Under the pieces are notes generated by a model. That model ran no database searches, was not told the origin of the DNA, and saw only the letters and a list, made by a program, of their open reading frames with translations. DNA of 64,000 nt from LSUCC0057 sp048549915. GTDB lineage: Bacteria > Pseudomonadota > Gammaproteobacteria > Pseudomonadales > Porticoccaceae. This document shows, piece after piece, positions 8,018-17,393 of this stretch (its first letter is position 1; every line of letters starts with the position of its first letter). The position numbers were made by a program, and so were the translations under genes. Location: positions 1-64,000 of the forward strand of contig JBLYYE010000043.1 in the NCBI GenBank assembly GCA_048549915.1, in the 5' to 3' direction.

Positions 8018-9466
8018 TTAACTGCGCCAAAAAGTCGGCGAAAACAGTACTAGCAAGGTGAAGATCTCCAGTCGGCCAAGCAGCATGCCAGCGCACAGCA
8101 CCCATTTGGCGAAATCGTTAATACCACCATAATTGAGTGCTACATCGCCAAGCCCGGGCCCTAAATTGTTGAGTGCGGCGGCGGTTGCCGACCATGCGGT
8201 GACGTAGTCGAGGCCGGAGGCGAGCAGGAGCAAAACAATAAAGTAGTAGATTGCTAAGTAAGCGCCGAAAAACGCCCAGATACCGTCAGCTATCCGCTCG
8301 GGAAAGATGCGCCCATTAATTTTAATCGGCAACACTGCATTGGGGTGGACTAATCGGTACACCTCACGCATGCACTGCTTGCCTAAAATTAGCATGCGGC
8401 TGATTTTAATTCCGCCACCCGTCGAGCCCGCGCAAGCCCCAAAAAATGAAGCGAAGAGCAGAAAAAACGGTAAGAAAGTCGGCCAGCTACCAAAGTCGGC
8501 AGTAGCAAAGCCGGTCGTTGTCATAATTGAAATGTACTGAAATGAGCCGTGTAAAAGACTGTCGCTAAGCGCATAGACTTGGCTGAAGTAGAGGTAAGCG
8601 ACGGTCAGTGAGCCACCGCCAAACAGTAAAGTTAGATAAAGACGCGCTTCAGGATCTTGCCAATAGCTGACAATACTCTTTCTCCCCCAAGCTAGATAGT
8701 GCAGAGCAAAGTTGAGCCCCGCCAGCACCATAAACACCATCGCTACTAACATAATGGCAGGGCTATCATAGAAACCGAGGCTGGCATCGTGGGTTGAAAA
8801 CCCGCCAATGGCGACAGTAGAAAAGCTGTGACAAATGGCATCGAACGGCGCCATTCCCGCTGCGTAGTAGGCGATAGCGCAACAGACCGTGAGCACTAAG
8901 TAGACGCGAAAGAGTAAATTAGCCGTTTCAGTAATACGCGGCTTGAGCTTGGAGTCTTTCATCGGCCCTGGTGTCTCGGCGCGGTAGAGCTGCATACCAC
9001 CGACTCCGAGCATGGGCAAAATGGCTACGGCAATAACAACAATCCCGATACCACCGAGCCACTGCAGTTGTTGGCGGTAGTAGAGAATGGAGCGCGGCAG
9101 GCTATCTAAGTCGCCGATTACGGTTGCCCCGGTGGTAGTGAGGCCAGAGATAGACTCAAACACTGCGTCGGTAAAACGCAAATGGGGTGCTTCTGCGAGC
9201 ATCAGCGGCAGTGCGCCGAAGACACTTAACACCAGCCAGAAAAGCACGGTAATAATGAAACCGTCGCGAGTGCGCAGATCGGCGTGATCATTGCGCGACA
9301 ACCACCAACTCAGAGCACCAATGCCACCGGTGATTGCGAAGGCGAGAAAGAACATCGGGATAGTCTCTTCGCCGTAGATTAAAGCGACAACAATCGGTGT
9401 CAGCATAGTGAAACTGAACAGTGAGAGCAGTAGGCCGAGTACGCGGCCAATCACAGTGTAGTGCAC
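8018..9466 (-). CDS. trkH: Trk K+ uptake system membrane subunit TrkH
   Basis: A 482-residue polytopic inner-membrane protein, the usual length for TrkH. The four pore-loop repeats that make the K+ filter are visible: SGLTTTGATV, FSTVAIGGFSTHD, IMTTTGFATADF and LNNLGPGLGDV. Between them run about ten hydrophobic helices. TrkH forms the translocating dimer and is gated by the ring of TrkA RCK domains. It is the downstream gene of a trkA-trkH pair with a 9-base gap, and it ends convergent with the RimB-RimK gene. Confidence 0.96.
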   Translation of the reverse strand: MHYTVIGRVLGLLLSLFSFTMLTPIVVALIYGEETIPMFFLAFAITGGIGALSWWLSRNDHADLRTRDGFIITVLFWLVLSVFGALPLMLAEAPHLRFTDAVFESISGLTTTGATVIGDLDSLPRSILYYRQQLQWLGGIGIVVIAVAILPMLGVGGMQLYRAETPGPMKDSKLKPRITETANLLFRVYLVLTVCCAIAYYAAGMAPFDAICHSFSTVAIGGFSTHDASLGFYDSPAIMLVAMVFMVLAGLNFALHYLAWGRKSIVSYWQDPEARLYLTLLFGGGSLTVAYLYFSQVYALSDSLLHGSFQYISIMTTTGFATADFGSWPTFLPFFLLFASFFGACAGSTGGGIKISRMLILGKQCMREVYRLVHPNAVLPIKINGRIFPERIADGIWAFFGAYLAIYYFIVLLLLASGLDYVTAWSATAAALNNLGPGLGDVALNYGGINDFAKWVLCAGMLLGRLEIFTLLVLFSPTFWRS

Positions 9467-9475
9467 AGCGGCTCC

Positions 9476-10858
9476 TTAGAAGAACCCAGCGGCAGGCTCA
9501 AAAAGCTTCTCGACCGCGCGAGTATTATTTTTATCCACCAAAAATACGATGACGTGATCTCCCGCCTCTATCACCGTATCGTGGTGGGCGATGATCACCT
9601 CACCGTTGCGCACCAGCGCCGCCAGAGTGACACCGCTGGGCGATTTAATATCTTCAATTGCGCGGCCGATCACCTGTGAAGTGTTGGCATCGCCAGTGAC
9701 TACTATTTCCATCGCCTCAGCTGCTCCGCGGCGCAGTGAGTGAGCACTGACAGCGCCACCCTTGCGCACATGAGTGAGCAGTGAGCTGGTCGTTGCCTGT
9801 TGTGGTGAGATGGCCACATCGATCGCGCCGCTCTCCATAAGATCGGCATAGACCGGGTTTGAGATAAGCGTCATTACTTTGCGGGCACCCAGCTTTTTCG
9901 CTAGCAGCGAGGCCATAATATTGACTTCGTCGTCATTGGTGAGTGCTAAGAAGAGATCGGTTTTGTCGATATTCTCGTCCAGCAGCAGCTCTTGGTCTGT
10001 TGCAGAGCCGCGCAGCACGACACTTTTATTGAGGTGTTCGGCGAGGAACTCGGTGCGCGCGTGATCAAACTCTATCAACTTAATCTGATAGTCGCTTTCC
10101 AAAGTCTTGGCTAGCCGATAGCCGATATTGCCGCCCCCGGCAATAATGAGACGTCGGTAGGGATTTTCAAGTTTGCGCAGCTCGCCCATCACAGAGCGAA
10201 TATTTTTCCGCGCAGCGATGAGGAACACCTCATCGCCATCGACGATTACCGTCTCGCCTTTGGGAAACATTGGTTTACCATCGCGAAAAATAGCCGCTAC
10301 TCGTGCATCGATATTGGGCATGTGTTCGCGCAGTGTGCGCAGCTCCTGTCCGACCAGGGGGCTATTTTTTACCGCGCGCAAACCGACTAAGCGGATTGCC
10401 CCTTCTGCGAAATCAAGCACCTGTAGAGCGCCGGGTTGCTCGACCAATTTGATGATGTAGTCGGTGACCACTTGTTCCGGTGCAATCATCACTCCGACCG
10501 GCATATGGGAGTCGTTAAAAAGGCGGTTGGCGAAGCGCGGATCACTGTAGTTGCCAGCGCGGATCCGGGCGATACGCTCAGGGGTATGGAATAGCGAGTA
10601 AGCCACTTGGCAGGCGGTGATATTCACTTCATCACTGCTGGTGACTGCAACTAGTAGGTCGGCATCTTCAATGCCAGCATTGAAGAGTACATCTGGGTAA
10701 CTGCCAACACCGACCACGGTGCGAATATCGAGGCGGTCTTGGAGTTCGGCCAGCCGAGCAGCGTCGATATCAACAACAGTGATATCGTTTTTTTCGCGGA
10801 CCAGGTTCTCTGCCAGAGTACCCCCCACTTGCCCGGCGCCGACAATGACTATTCTCAT
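9476..10858 (-). CDS. trkA: Trk K+ uptake system NAD-binding peripheral subunit TrkA
   Basis: A 460-residue cytoplasmic protein made of two tandem RCK units. Each has a Rossmann motif (GAGQVGG at 7-13, GGGNIG at 241-246) followed by a TrkA-C domain. It binds NAD(H) and ATP/ADP and controls the TrkH channel. The length and duplicated layout match E. coli TrkA (458). The ATG at 10858 follows AAAGAGAGTTAGAT, with GAGAG as the ribosome-binding site. It lies between rsmB and trkH in the conserved def-fmt-rsmB-trkA order, all on the minus strand and probably one operon. Confidence 0.96.
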   Translation of the reverse strand: MRIVIVGAGQVGGTLAENLVREKNDITVVDIDAARLAELQDRLDIRTVVGVGSYPDVLFNAGIEDADLLVAVTSSDEVNITACQVAYSLFHTPERIARIRAGNYSDPRFANRLFNDSHMPVGVMIAPEQVVTDYIIKLVEQPGALQVLDFAEGAIRLVGLRAVKNSPLVGQELRTLREHMPNIDARVAAIFRDGKPMFPKGETVIVDGDEVFLIAARKNIRSVMGELRKLENPYRRLIIAGGGNIGYRLAKTLESDYQIKLIEFDHARTEFLAEHLNKSVVLRGSATDQELLLDENIDKTDLFLALTNDDEVNIMASLLAKKLGARKVMTLISNPVYADLMESGAIDVAISPQQATTSSLLTHVRKGGAVSAHSLRRGAAEAMEIVVTGDANTSQVIGRAIEDIKSPSGVTLAALVRNGEVIIAHHDTVIEAGDHVIVFLVDKNNTRAVEKLFEPAAGFF

Positions 10859-10870
10859 ATCTAACTCTCT

Positions 10871-12169
10871 TTAGCTGGACAGCTTGCGCAGCTTGGCATA
10901 GTAAAAACCATCGTGCCCATTCGCTTGTGGCAATAGTTGGCGCCCAAACTCAGTGGCAATACCCCATTTGGCGACTATTGGCTCACAGCGGGCATGGGTT
11001 TGTGTAGCTAAAAAAGTGCTCAGTTGGCGATCGTTCTCACTGCGCAATACCGAGCAGGTAGCATATAACAGCAAACCCCCTTCGGCGAGGGTGGGCCACA
11101 GTGCCTGCAGCATCTGTTGTTGCAACACTGCCAGCTTATCAATGTCGGCCGGCCTGCGCAGTAGTTTAATGTCGGGGTGGCGACGAATAACCCCGCTTGC
11201 GGAGCACGGGGCATCGAGCAGGATGCGGTCGTATAGCTGACCATCCCACCAGCTCTCAGGGGCGCCGGCATTGGCCACTGCAGTGGTGGCCTCAAGGCCA
11301 AGCCTTGTGAGGTTCTGCTGCACGCGTTGAAGACGGCTGGCATCACTATCCAGCGCAAGCAAACCGGCTAAGGCTGGCTCTCGTTCGAGTATATGGCAGG
11401 TTTTCCCACCCGGTGCGCTGCAGCTGTCGAGTACTCGTTGCCCCGGTGCCAGCTCGAGTAATTGCGCCGAGAGTTGCGCGGCTTCGTCTTGCACGCTCAG
11501 CCAGCCGTCTGCGAATCCAGGCAGTTCGGTAACGTCGCAGGCTTGTGCCAAGGTAATCCCGTCATCGCTGTGTCTGCAAGCGACGCCGTCTACGCCGGCA
11601 TCTGCCAATCGTTTCAAATAGCTGTCGCGGCTGTGCATGCGGCGATTAACCCGCAGCGTTAGGGGTGCCTGTAGATTGTTAGCGGCGATAATCTCTCGCC
11701 ACTGGTCTGGCCAACTTTTACGGATTTTACCTGCGAGCCAGGCCGGATGCGCGCTCTCAAATTCAGGTTCTTCGGCCACACTCGCTAATATCTCTTCGCG
11801 GCGGCGGGTGAAGTTGCGCAGAACAGCGTTGACTAACTTGACCGCCCAGGGTTTTTTGAGTGCGCGACAAGCCTCTACACTCTCATTGATAGCGGCGTGT
11901 GGGGCAGTGTCCAGCTGCCAGAGCTGGTAAATGGCGGCAGCAATTAGCGCTTGCACTTCTAGCTCTTTGGCTTTGATCGGGCGGGCGATGAGCTGCTCGA
12001 TGATGAGGCTTATCGCCGGATAGTAGCGCAAGGTACCGAAGCAGAGTGCTTGGCAAAATCCGCGGTCGCGGTCTGCCAGCTTAGCCAGTGCCGGCGGCAG
12101 GCTGGCGGAGAGCGAACGGCCGGCGAGTACATCGGCGATGGCTATAGCAGCTTGGCTGCGGCTATTCAC
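10871..12169 (-). CDS. rsmB: 16S rRNA m5C967 methyltransferase RsmB
   Basis: A 432-residue RNA methyltransferase (E. coli RsmB: 429). An N-terminal NusB-like RNA-binding domain (about 1-140) is followed by a SAM-dependent m5C methyltransferase domain. SAM-binding LDSCSAPGGKT lies at 247-257. The Cys pair of m5C enzymes is present: Cys322 in DAPCSASGVIRRHPDIK and Cys372 in LLYATCSVL, the latter expected to be the covalent nucleophile. It modifies C967 of 16S rRNA. Its start overlaps the end of fmt by 4 bases, so translation is probably coupled. Confidence 0.95.
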   Translation of the reverse strand: MNSRSQAAIAIADVLAGRSLSASLPPALAKLADRDRGFCQALCFGTLRYYPAISLIIEQLIARPIKAKELEVQALIAAAIYQLWQLDTAPHAAINESVEACRALKKPWAVKLVNAVLRNFTRRREEILASVAEEPEFESAHPAWLAGKIRKSWPDQWREIIAANNLQAPLTLRVNRRMHSRDSYLKRLADAGVDGVACRHSDDGITLAQACDVTELPGFADGWLSVQDEAAQLSAQLLELAPGQRVLDSCSAPGGKTCHILEREPALAGLLALDSDASRLQRVQQNLTRLGLEATTAVANAGAPESWWDGQLYDRILLDAPCSASGVIRRHPDIKLLRRPADIDKLAVLQQQMLQALWPTLAEGGLLLYATCSVLRSENDRQLSTFLATQTHARCEPIVAKWGIATEFGRQLLPQANGHDGFYYAKLRKLSS

Positions 12170-13128
12170 TGCCGCTCTCCTGCAGCGCCAAGTCTAGTTC
12201 CCGGCGCCAACAGTGCGGCATGGCCGCGCAGTAATTCTTCGGCAGACTGGCTTTTTTTGCCCGCTAGCTGAACACGGGTAATGGCGAGTGACTGGTCACC
12301 ACAGGCAACCCAGAGTTCACCACTGGGGGCTGCCACAATAGTGCCGGGTTGCGCATCAGCTGGGTTGGGCAGCGCTGTTAGTGCAGCACCCCAGAGCTTA
12401 ATCCTGTCTCCGGCACGAGTGGTATAAGCGCCTGGGTTAGGGTTGAAAGCATGAATCTTTCGCAAGATCTCCTCGGCGGGCCGCTGCCAATCGATCTGTG
12501 CTTCTGCTTTAGTCAGTTTTTTTGCATAACTGGCGCGCGAATCATCCTGTCTTTCGGGTTTTATGGTGCCGGCATCTATCCTCTCTATAGCCTCGAGCAG
12601 TGCACTGCCACCGAGTGTTTGCAGGCGCTCGAATAACTCACCCGAGCTCTCACTAGGGTCAATTCTCGTCGCCACTTTAAGTAGTGCCGGGCCAGTATCT
12701 AGTCCCGCCTCCATCTGCATAACGGTGACACCGGTTTCACTGTCACCGGCCTCTATTGCGCGCTGAATTGGCGCAGCTCCGCGCCAGGCAGGCAGAAGTG
12801 AGGCATGTACATTGATGCAGCCAAAGCGGGGGATATCGAGTACCGCTTGAGGCAGTAGCAGGCCATAAGCCACCACCACCATTAAATCTACGTTTAGCCC
12901 GGCAAGTGACTGTTGCTCCTGCTCACCCTTTAAAGATTCTGGTTGGTAGAGCGGTAAGTCATGTGCCAATGCCAGTTGTTTGACGGCGCTTGGCGCCGGT
13001 TTTTTACCCCGCCCCGCAGGGCGATCGGGCTGGGTATAAACTGCAACTACGCTGTGACGAGCGTCATCGAGCAGGCAGTGTAAATGGTGGGCGGCAAATT
13101 CAGGGGTGCCGGCAAACAGAATACGCAC
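12166..13128 (-). CDS. fmt: Methionyl-tRNA formyltransferase
   Basis: A 320-residue enzyme that transfers a formyl group from 10-formyl-tetrahydrofolate to Met-tRNAfMet for initiation. It opens with MRILFAGTPEFAAHHL and carries the catalytic triad in context: Asn106 and His108 in INVHASLLPAWRGAAP, Asp144 in AGLDTGPAL. The C-terminal tRNA-binding OB-like domain is at about 205-310. It follows def by 2 bases and overlaps rsmB by 4, the standard def-fmt-rsmB arrangement that pairs formylation with deformylation. Confidence 0.97.
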   Translation of the reverse strand: MRILFAGTPEFAAHHLHCLLDDARHSVVAVYTQPDRPAGRGKKPAPSAVKQLALAHDLPLYQPESLKGEQEQQSLAGLNVDLMVVVAYGLLLPQAVLDIPRFGCINVHASLLPAWRGAAPIQRAIEAGDSETGVTVMQMEAGLDTGPALLKVATRIDPSESSGELFERLQTLGGSALLEAIERIDAGTIKPERQDDSRASYAKKLTKAEAQIDWQRPAEEILRKIHAFNPNPGAYTTRAGDRIKLWGAALTALPNPADAQPGTIVAAPSGELWVACGDQSLAITRVQLAGKKSQSAEELLRGHAALLAPGTRLGAAGERQ

Positions 13129-13130
13129 GG

Positions 13131-13631
13131 TTAAAAGCGCTGCTTTTTTTCGAGCTTTTTACGGATTCTCTGGCGTTTTAATGGAGAGAGGTAGTCGACG
13201 AAAAGCTTGCCATCTAAATGGTCTATTTCGTGTTGAATACAGACCGCCAGCAAACCTTCGGCTTGCTCTTCAAAAGGGCTACCCTCGCGGTCTAGTGCGC
13301 GAATTATCACCCTGTTGGGACGTTCAACAGGGGCAAAAATGCCCGGTACCGACAAGCATCCCTCATCGTATGGTTGGGTCTGATCTGCGATGATCTCTAT
13401 TTCGGGGTTGATAAACACCCTTGGCTGTGGGGTTTCGTCACCCAGATCCATCACCACAATGCGCTGGTGCACATCCACTTGCGTTGCGGCTAAGCCAATA
13501 CCGCTGGCGGCGCGCATGGTCTCAAACATGTCGTCGACGAGTTGTCGGGTCTGTTTTGTCACTTGGGATATCGGTTCAGCAACGGTGCGCAAGCGCGGAT
13601 CGGGGAATTCTAAAATTGGGAGTACAGCCAT
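13131..13631 (-). CDS. def: Peptide deformylase
   Basis: A 166-residue metalloprotease that removes the N-formyl group from nascent proteins. The three family motifs are intact: GIGLAATQ at 44-51, EGCLS at 90-94 (metal ligand Cys92) and HEIDHLDG at 134-141 (two metal His and the catalytic Glu). This is the normal length and class for gammaproteobacteria. It is the first gene of def-fmt-rsmB-trkA-trkH, divergent from dprA across 157 bases. That gap has a small hairpin (GTTGCC-ACA-GGCAAC at 13670-13684) and AT-rich promoter-like sequence near 13741-13760, but no other gene. Confidence 0.97.
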   Translation of the reverse strand: MAVLPILEFPDPRLRTVAEPISQVTKQTRQLVDDMFETMRAASGIGLAATQVDVHQRIVVMDLGDETPQPRVFINPEIEIIADQTQPYDEGCLSVPGIFAPVERPNRVIIRALDREGSPFEEQAEGLLAVCIQHEIDHLDGKLFVDYLSPLKRQRIRKKLEKKQRF

Positions 13632-13788
13632 AACTCACTCAGCGTATCAAGGTTGGTTTTAAAACAGGGGTTGCCACAGGCAACTCAACGAAAATTATAC
13701 ACCCAAAGCGGCTTGCGCCACACAGCGACCTGGTGATTTAGAGGCTATATACATAAGAAGAAAACTCTATTCACGGCGGGGTAGGTCA

Positions 13789-14910
13789 ATGACTCAGAAT
13801 AAATCTTCCTATGAAAACTTTGGCAATGAACAACTACAGCGTTATTTATGCGCTATAGCGCTCTCTCTGTTAGCTCGGCGCCAGCTCGCTATCACACACC
13901 AGCTCGTTGAGAAAATCACCCAGCTGGGCCCGCCGTCGGGTGCACTGCCAGACTATCTCGCCGCACTTTCTCTGCAGCCTCAAGGTCGAGCTTTAAATAG
14001 TTTGCAGTGGCGTACTTTGCTCGAGCAGGCTGCGCACATTGCTGAGCTCGCTTCGGAGCAGGATATAAGTTTGGTGACACTGTTCTGCGATGATTATCCA
14101 CCGCTGTTGGCAGAAATTGCAGATCCGCCTCCACTGCTCTATGTGCGCGGTGCGCGCCGGTTGCTGAGACAACCCCAACTGGCGGTGGTGGGCAGCCGCA
14201 AAAGTCAACCACCTACTCTGCAGTTAGTAGAGCAGTGGTGCAGGTCGATGGCCGCTGCTGGGGTAACCATAACTAGTGGCTTGGCACTAGGTGTCGATGG
14301 TGCGGCCCATCGAGGTGCGGTAGCGGCGCAGCAGTCCACTCTGGCTGTGATGGCGACAGGTTTTGACCAGCTCTATCCGCCGCGCCACTGCAACTTGGCC
14401 GAGCAAATTGTCGCTGCGGGTGGCGCGCTGGTGACAGAGTTTGCTCCTGGAGAAAAACCGTTGGCGGCAAACTTCCCGCGCCGCAACCGGATTATCAGCG
14501 GTCTCAGCTTGGCGGTTTGGGTGGTGGAGGCTGCGATCAAGAGTGGCACGCTGATCACGGCGCGCACAGCCTTAGAGCAAAACCGAGAAGTATTAGCGCT
14601 GCCCGGATCTGTCAATAACCCACTCACTCGCGGCTGCCATCAGTTGTTGCGCGATGGCGCTAGATTAGTTGAGAACGCGGCAGAGATTGTGTCGTTATTG
14701 GGTGCTAATTTTCGGGTTGAGTCGAGCGTTGAGCAGTCTTATACACCTGTTCAAGAAAAATTATTAGCCGCACTCGGATACGATCTGGTCAGCTTAGATA
14801 TTATTGCAGAGCGGTGTGGTTGGCCTGTGGCCGAGGTGGCGCGGTTGCTCGCAGAATTAGAGCTGACAGGGGGGGTTAGCCGACAGGTGGGGGGCTGGCA
14901 GCGCTGTTAG
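13789..14910 (+). CDS. dprA: DNA-processing protein DprA (Smf)
   Basis: A 373-residue DprA. A short N-terminal SAM-like helical region is followed by the Rossmann core: AVVGSRKSQPPT near 132-145, SGLALGVDGAAHRGA near 162-176, GFDQLYPPRH, and FPRRNRIISGLSLAVWVVEA with AIKSGTLITARTALEQNREV. The C-terminal ~60 residues look like the winged-helix domain (EKLLAALGYDLVSLDIIAERCGW). DprA loads RecA onto single-stranded DNA taken up during transformation and occurs widely in non-competent species. The LysM gene that often precedes dprA is not here. A GTAGGTCA site precedes the ATG. Confidence 0.94.
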   Translation: MTQNKSSYENFGNEQLQRYLCAIALSLLARRQLAITHQLVEKITQLGPPSGALPDYLAALSLQPQGRALNSLQWRTLLEQAAHIAELASEQDISLVTLFCDDYPPLLAEIADPPPLLYVRGARRLLRQPQLAVVGSRKSQPPTLQLVEQWCRSMAAAGVTITSGLALGVDGAAHRGAVAAQQSTLAVMATGFDQLYPPRHCNLAEQIVAAGGALVTEFAPGEKPLAANFPRRNRIISGLSLAVWVVEAAIKSGTLITARTALEQNREVLALPGSVNNPLTRGCHQLLRDGARLVENAAEIVSLLGANFRVESSVEQSYTPVQEKLLAALGYDLVSLDIIAERCGWPVAEVARLLAELELTGGVSRQVGGWQRC

Positions 14911-15034
14911 CGGCTAAAAATATTCGATTGAATCAAAAAAGGTCAAGAAATAGATTAAACCGACCTCTGCCCAGTTGCCACGCCAAGCAGCCCGCGTTAG
15001 CCTGCACGCTGCATAATTAAATACGGAGCTCACA

Positions 15035-15646
15035 GTGTCAATCGTACCTGCCCAAGCTAATGGCGTCGTCGAGCTGCAGCGCCTTTATCGAGGTAACCCC
15101 TATCTGGCGCAAGCGGCCCGTGCTGTGGTTGCTGGGGGCGTAATTGGATATCCCACAGAGGCAGTATGGGGCTTGGGTTGTGATCCGCTCAACGAGCAGG
15201 CTGTGCAGAGAGTGATTACTTTGAAGCGGCGTATCCCAGAGAAAGGGATGATAGTGATTAGCCACTCATGGCGGGCATTGCAGCCCGCTCTAGAGGGCAT
15301 AGATGTTGATCAGCTTCGTGCTGCGGATGCAGAAACAAGCCGCCCTACTACATGGCTGGTGCCCAATAACGGCTATTACTCAGACTGGGTTACTGGCGGT
15401 CGCGCAACATTGGCGGTGCGCCTCACACAACACCCAATAGCAGTCCTGCTGTGTGCGCGCGCGGGTCGGCCGATAGTCTCTACTTCGGCAAACCCGGCTT
15501 CGCTGCCGCCGGCCCGCAATCGGTGTAAATTACTCTGCTATTTTTCTGGCGAGCTCGATGCCATTGCGCCGGGCCAGGTAGGGCGCGCAGCCCGTCCTAG
15601 CGAAATAAGAGATTTTGTCAGTGGTGCAGTATTGCGCGCTGGATAG
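15035..15646 (+). CDS. tsaC: Threonylcarbamoyl-AMP synthase TsaC (YrdC/Sua5 family)
   Basis: A 203-residue enzyme that makes threonylcarbamoyl-AMP from threonine, bicarbonate and ATP for the t6A37 modification of tRNA. Seen: VVAGGVIGYPTEAVWGLGCDP near 27-47, the nucleotide-binding TLKRRIPEKGMIVIS, TWLVPNN, and the phosphate-binding STSANPASLP near 151-160. It lacks the extra Sua5 domain, so it is the TsaC type. The start is GTG at 15035, supported by CGGAGC at 15024-15029 and no nearby ATG. It precedes hemF by 14 bases, as in many gammaproteobacteria. Confidence 0.94.
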   Translation: MSIVPAQANGVVELQRLYRGNPYLAQAARAVVAGGVIGYPTEAVWGLGCDPLNEQAVQRVITLKRRIPEKGMIVISHSWRALQPALEGIDVDQLRAADAETSRPTTWLVPNNGYYSDWVTGGRATLAVRLTQHPIAVLLCARAGRPIVSTSANPASLPPARNRCKLLCYFSGELDAIAPGQVGRAARPSEIRDFVSGAVLRAG

Positions 15647-15660
15647 GGAAAAGAGAGAAA

Positions 15661-16560
15661 ATGGATAAAGCAGCAGTTAAAGATTATTTGTTGGGTTTGC
15701 AAGACGCTATCTGTAAGGCCCTAGAGGCGCAAGATGGTGAGCCATTTGTTGAAGACAGTTGGCAGCGTGAGGAGGGCGGTGGTGGCCGCAGCCGGGTGCT
15801 CGCCGATGGCAACATTATTGAAAAGGGCGGGGTGAATTTTTCGCACGTCTTTGGCAGTGCACTGCCTCCCTCGGCGACTGCGCAGCGCCCGGAGTTAGCC
15901 GGGCGCAGCTTTGAAGCGATGGGTGTTTCTTTAGTGATCCATCCGCGCAACCCGATGGTGCCCACTTCGCACGCTAACGTCAGGTTTTTCATTGCTGAAA
16001 AACCGGGCGAAAAGCCAGTCTGGTGGTTTGGCGGCGGATATGATCTGACCCCCTACTATGGCAATGAAGAGGACTGCCGCAGTTGGCATCAGACAGCTAA
16101 AGCGGCTTGTGAGCCGTTCGGCGCCGAGATCTACCCGCGCTTCAAACAGCAGTGTGATGAATACTTCCACTTGAAACACCGCGGTGAGCCGCGTGGCATT
16201 GGCGGTCTTTTTTATGACGACTTTAATGAGTTGGGTTTTGAGCAGAGTTTTGCTCTAACGCGCAGTGTCGGCGACAGCTATATTGCTGCCTACTTGCCGA
16301 TTGTAGAGCGTCGCAAAGAGCAAACTTGGGGTGAGCGAGAGCGCGACTTTCAACTTTACCGCCGCGGCCGCTATGTTGAATTTAACTTAGTATTCGACAG
16401 GGGCACTCTATTTGGGCTGCAAAGCGGTGGGCGCACGGAGTCGATACTGATGTCGTTGCCGCCGATGGTAAGTTGGAAATACGACTGGCAGCCGGAGCCA
16501 GGTAGCGCAGAGGCCGAGTTGCTCGACTATTACCTCACCGATCGAGATTGGTTGTCATGA
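15661..16560 (+). CDS. hemF: Oxygen-dependent coproporphyrinogen III oxidase
   Basis: A 299-residue enzyme (E. coli HemF: 299) that uses O2 to decarboxylate coproporphyrinogen III to protoporphyrinogen IX in haem synthesis. Strong blocks: SWQREEGGGGRSRVLADG, GVNFSHVFGSALPPSA, the catalytic-core stretch NPMVPTSHANVRFF, WWFGGGYDLTPYYG and the C-terminal FNLVFDRGTLFGLQSGGRTE. No signal peptide is present, so it is cytosolic. Its TGA overlaps the ATG of aroE (ATGA), so the two are translationally coupled. Use of HemF agrees with the aerobic life implied by the cox operon downstream. Confidence 0.97.
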   Translation: MDKAAVKDYLLGLQDAICKALEAQDGEPFVEDSWQREEGGGGRSRVLADGNIIEKGGVNFSHVFGSALPPSATAQRPELAGRSFEAMGVSLVIHPRNPMVPTSHANVRFFIAEKPGEKPVWWFGGGYDLTPYYGNEEDCRSWHQTAKAACEPFGAEIYPRFKQQCDEYFHLKHRGEPRGIGGLFYDDFNELGFEQSFALTRSVGDSYIAAYLPIVERRKEQTWGERERDFQLYRRGRYVEFNLVFDRGTLFGLQSGGRTESILMSLPPMVSWKYDWQPEPGSAEAELLDYYLTDRDWLS

Positions 16561-17393
16561 GCAGTGCAATAGATCCATGCCGTTACGCGGTATTTGGCAA
16601 TCCCATAGCGCAGAGCCGTTCGCCAGAAATTCACGCCGCCTTCGCAGCCGCCACAGGGCAGCCAATTAGTTACGATCGCCAGGCGCCGCCGGTCGATGGT
16701 TTTGCTCAAGCCGCAGCGCAGTTTTTCGCCAATGCGGGCTGTGGCCTTAATGTCACTATGCCGTTTAAAGGCGATGCTTATCAGTTTGCCGATCGACTGA
16801 CTGAGCGCGCCACACTGGCCGGAGCAGTGAATACCTTAAGCTTGCAAGACAATGGTGACATTCTCGGTGACACCACTGATGGCGTCGGCTTGTTGCGCGA
16901 TCTGCGCGACAATTTAGGTTGGCAGATTGCCGCTAAAAAAATCTTAGTGTTGGGGGCAGGTGGAGCTGTGCGCGGTATCCTAGAGCCATTATTAGCGGAG
17001 CTACCGCAGCATCTGGTAATCGCCAACCGCACAGTCAGCAAGGCGCTAGATCTTGCCAAGCTGTTTGCCGAACAGGGTTATTTGATCGGTTGTGATTACA
17101 CGATGCTCGACGGCCAGCGTTTTGATCTTGTCATCAACGGCAGTGGCGCAGGTTTGGCCGGTGAAATGCCGGAGCTACCGGACGATCTCCTGCTGCCTGG
17201 TGGGCGCGCCTATGATCTTACCTATGGCGCTGAGCCCTCGGCATTTTTGCAGTGGGCTCAGCCTCGCGCTGACGTCTGCGCAGACGGCTTGGGTATGTTA
17301 GTCGAGCAGGCTGCAGAGAGTTTCTACATCTGGCGTGGGATCCGCCCCAAAACAACCGATGTAATAGCTAATCTGCGCCACTTTCTCAGCTAA
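16557..17393 (+). CDS. aroE: Shikimate dehydrogenase (NADP+)
   Basis: A 278-residue enzyme reducing 3-dehydroshikimate to shikimate in aromatic amino acid synthesis. Motifs: FGNPIAQSRSPEIHAAF (shikimate Ser pair), LNVTMPFKGDAY with the catalytic Lys, AGAVNTLSL, GDTTDGVGLLRDL, and the glycine-rich LVLGAGGAVRGIL of the NADP domain. A TTG at 16548 extends the frame by three codons, but the ATG at 16557 overlapping the hemF stop is the natural start. Its stop overlaps the stop of the convergent gamma-carbonic anhydrase gene by 4 bases. Confidence 0.95.
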   Translation: MSSAIDPCRYAVFGNPIAQSRSPEIHAAFAAATGQPISYDRQAPPVDGFAQAAAQFFANAGCGLNVTMPFKGDAYQFADRLTERATLAGAVNTLSLQDNGDILGDTTDGVGLLRDLRDNLGWQIAAKKILVLGAGGAVRGILEPLLAELPQHLVIANRTVSKALDLAKLFAEQGYLIGCDYTMLDGQRFDLVINGSGAGLAGEMPELPDDLLLPGGRAYDLTYGAEPSAFLQWAQPRADVCADGLGMLVEQAAESFYIWRGIRPKTTDVIANLRHFLS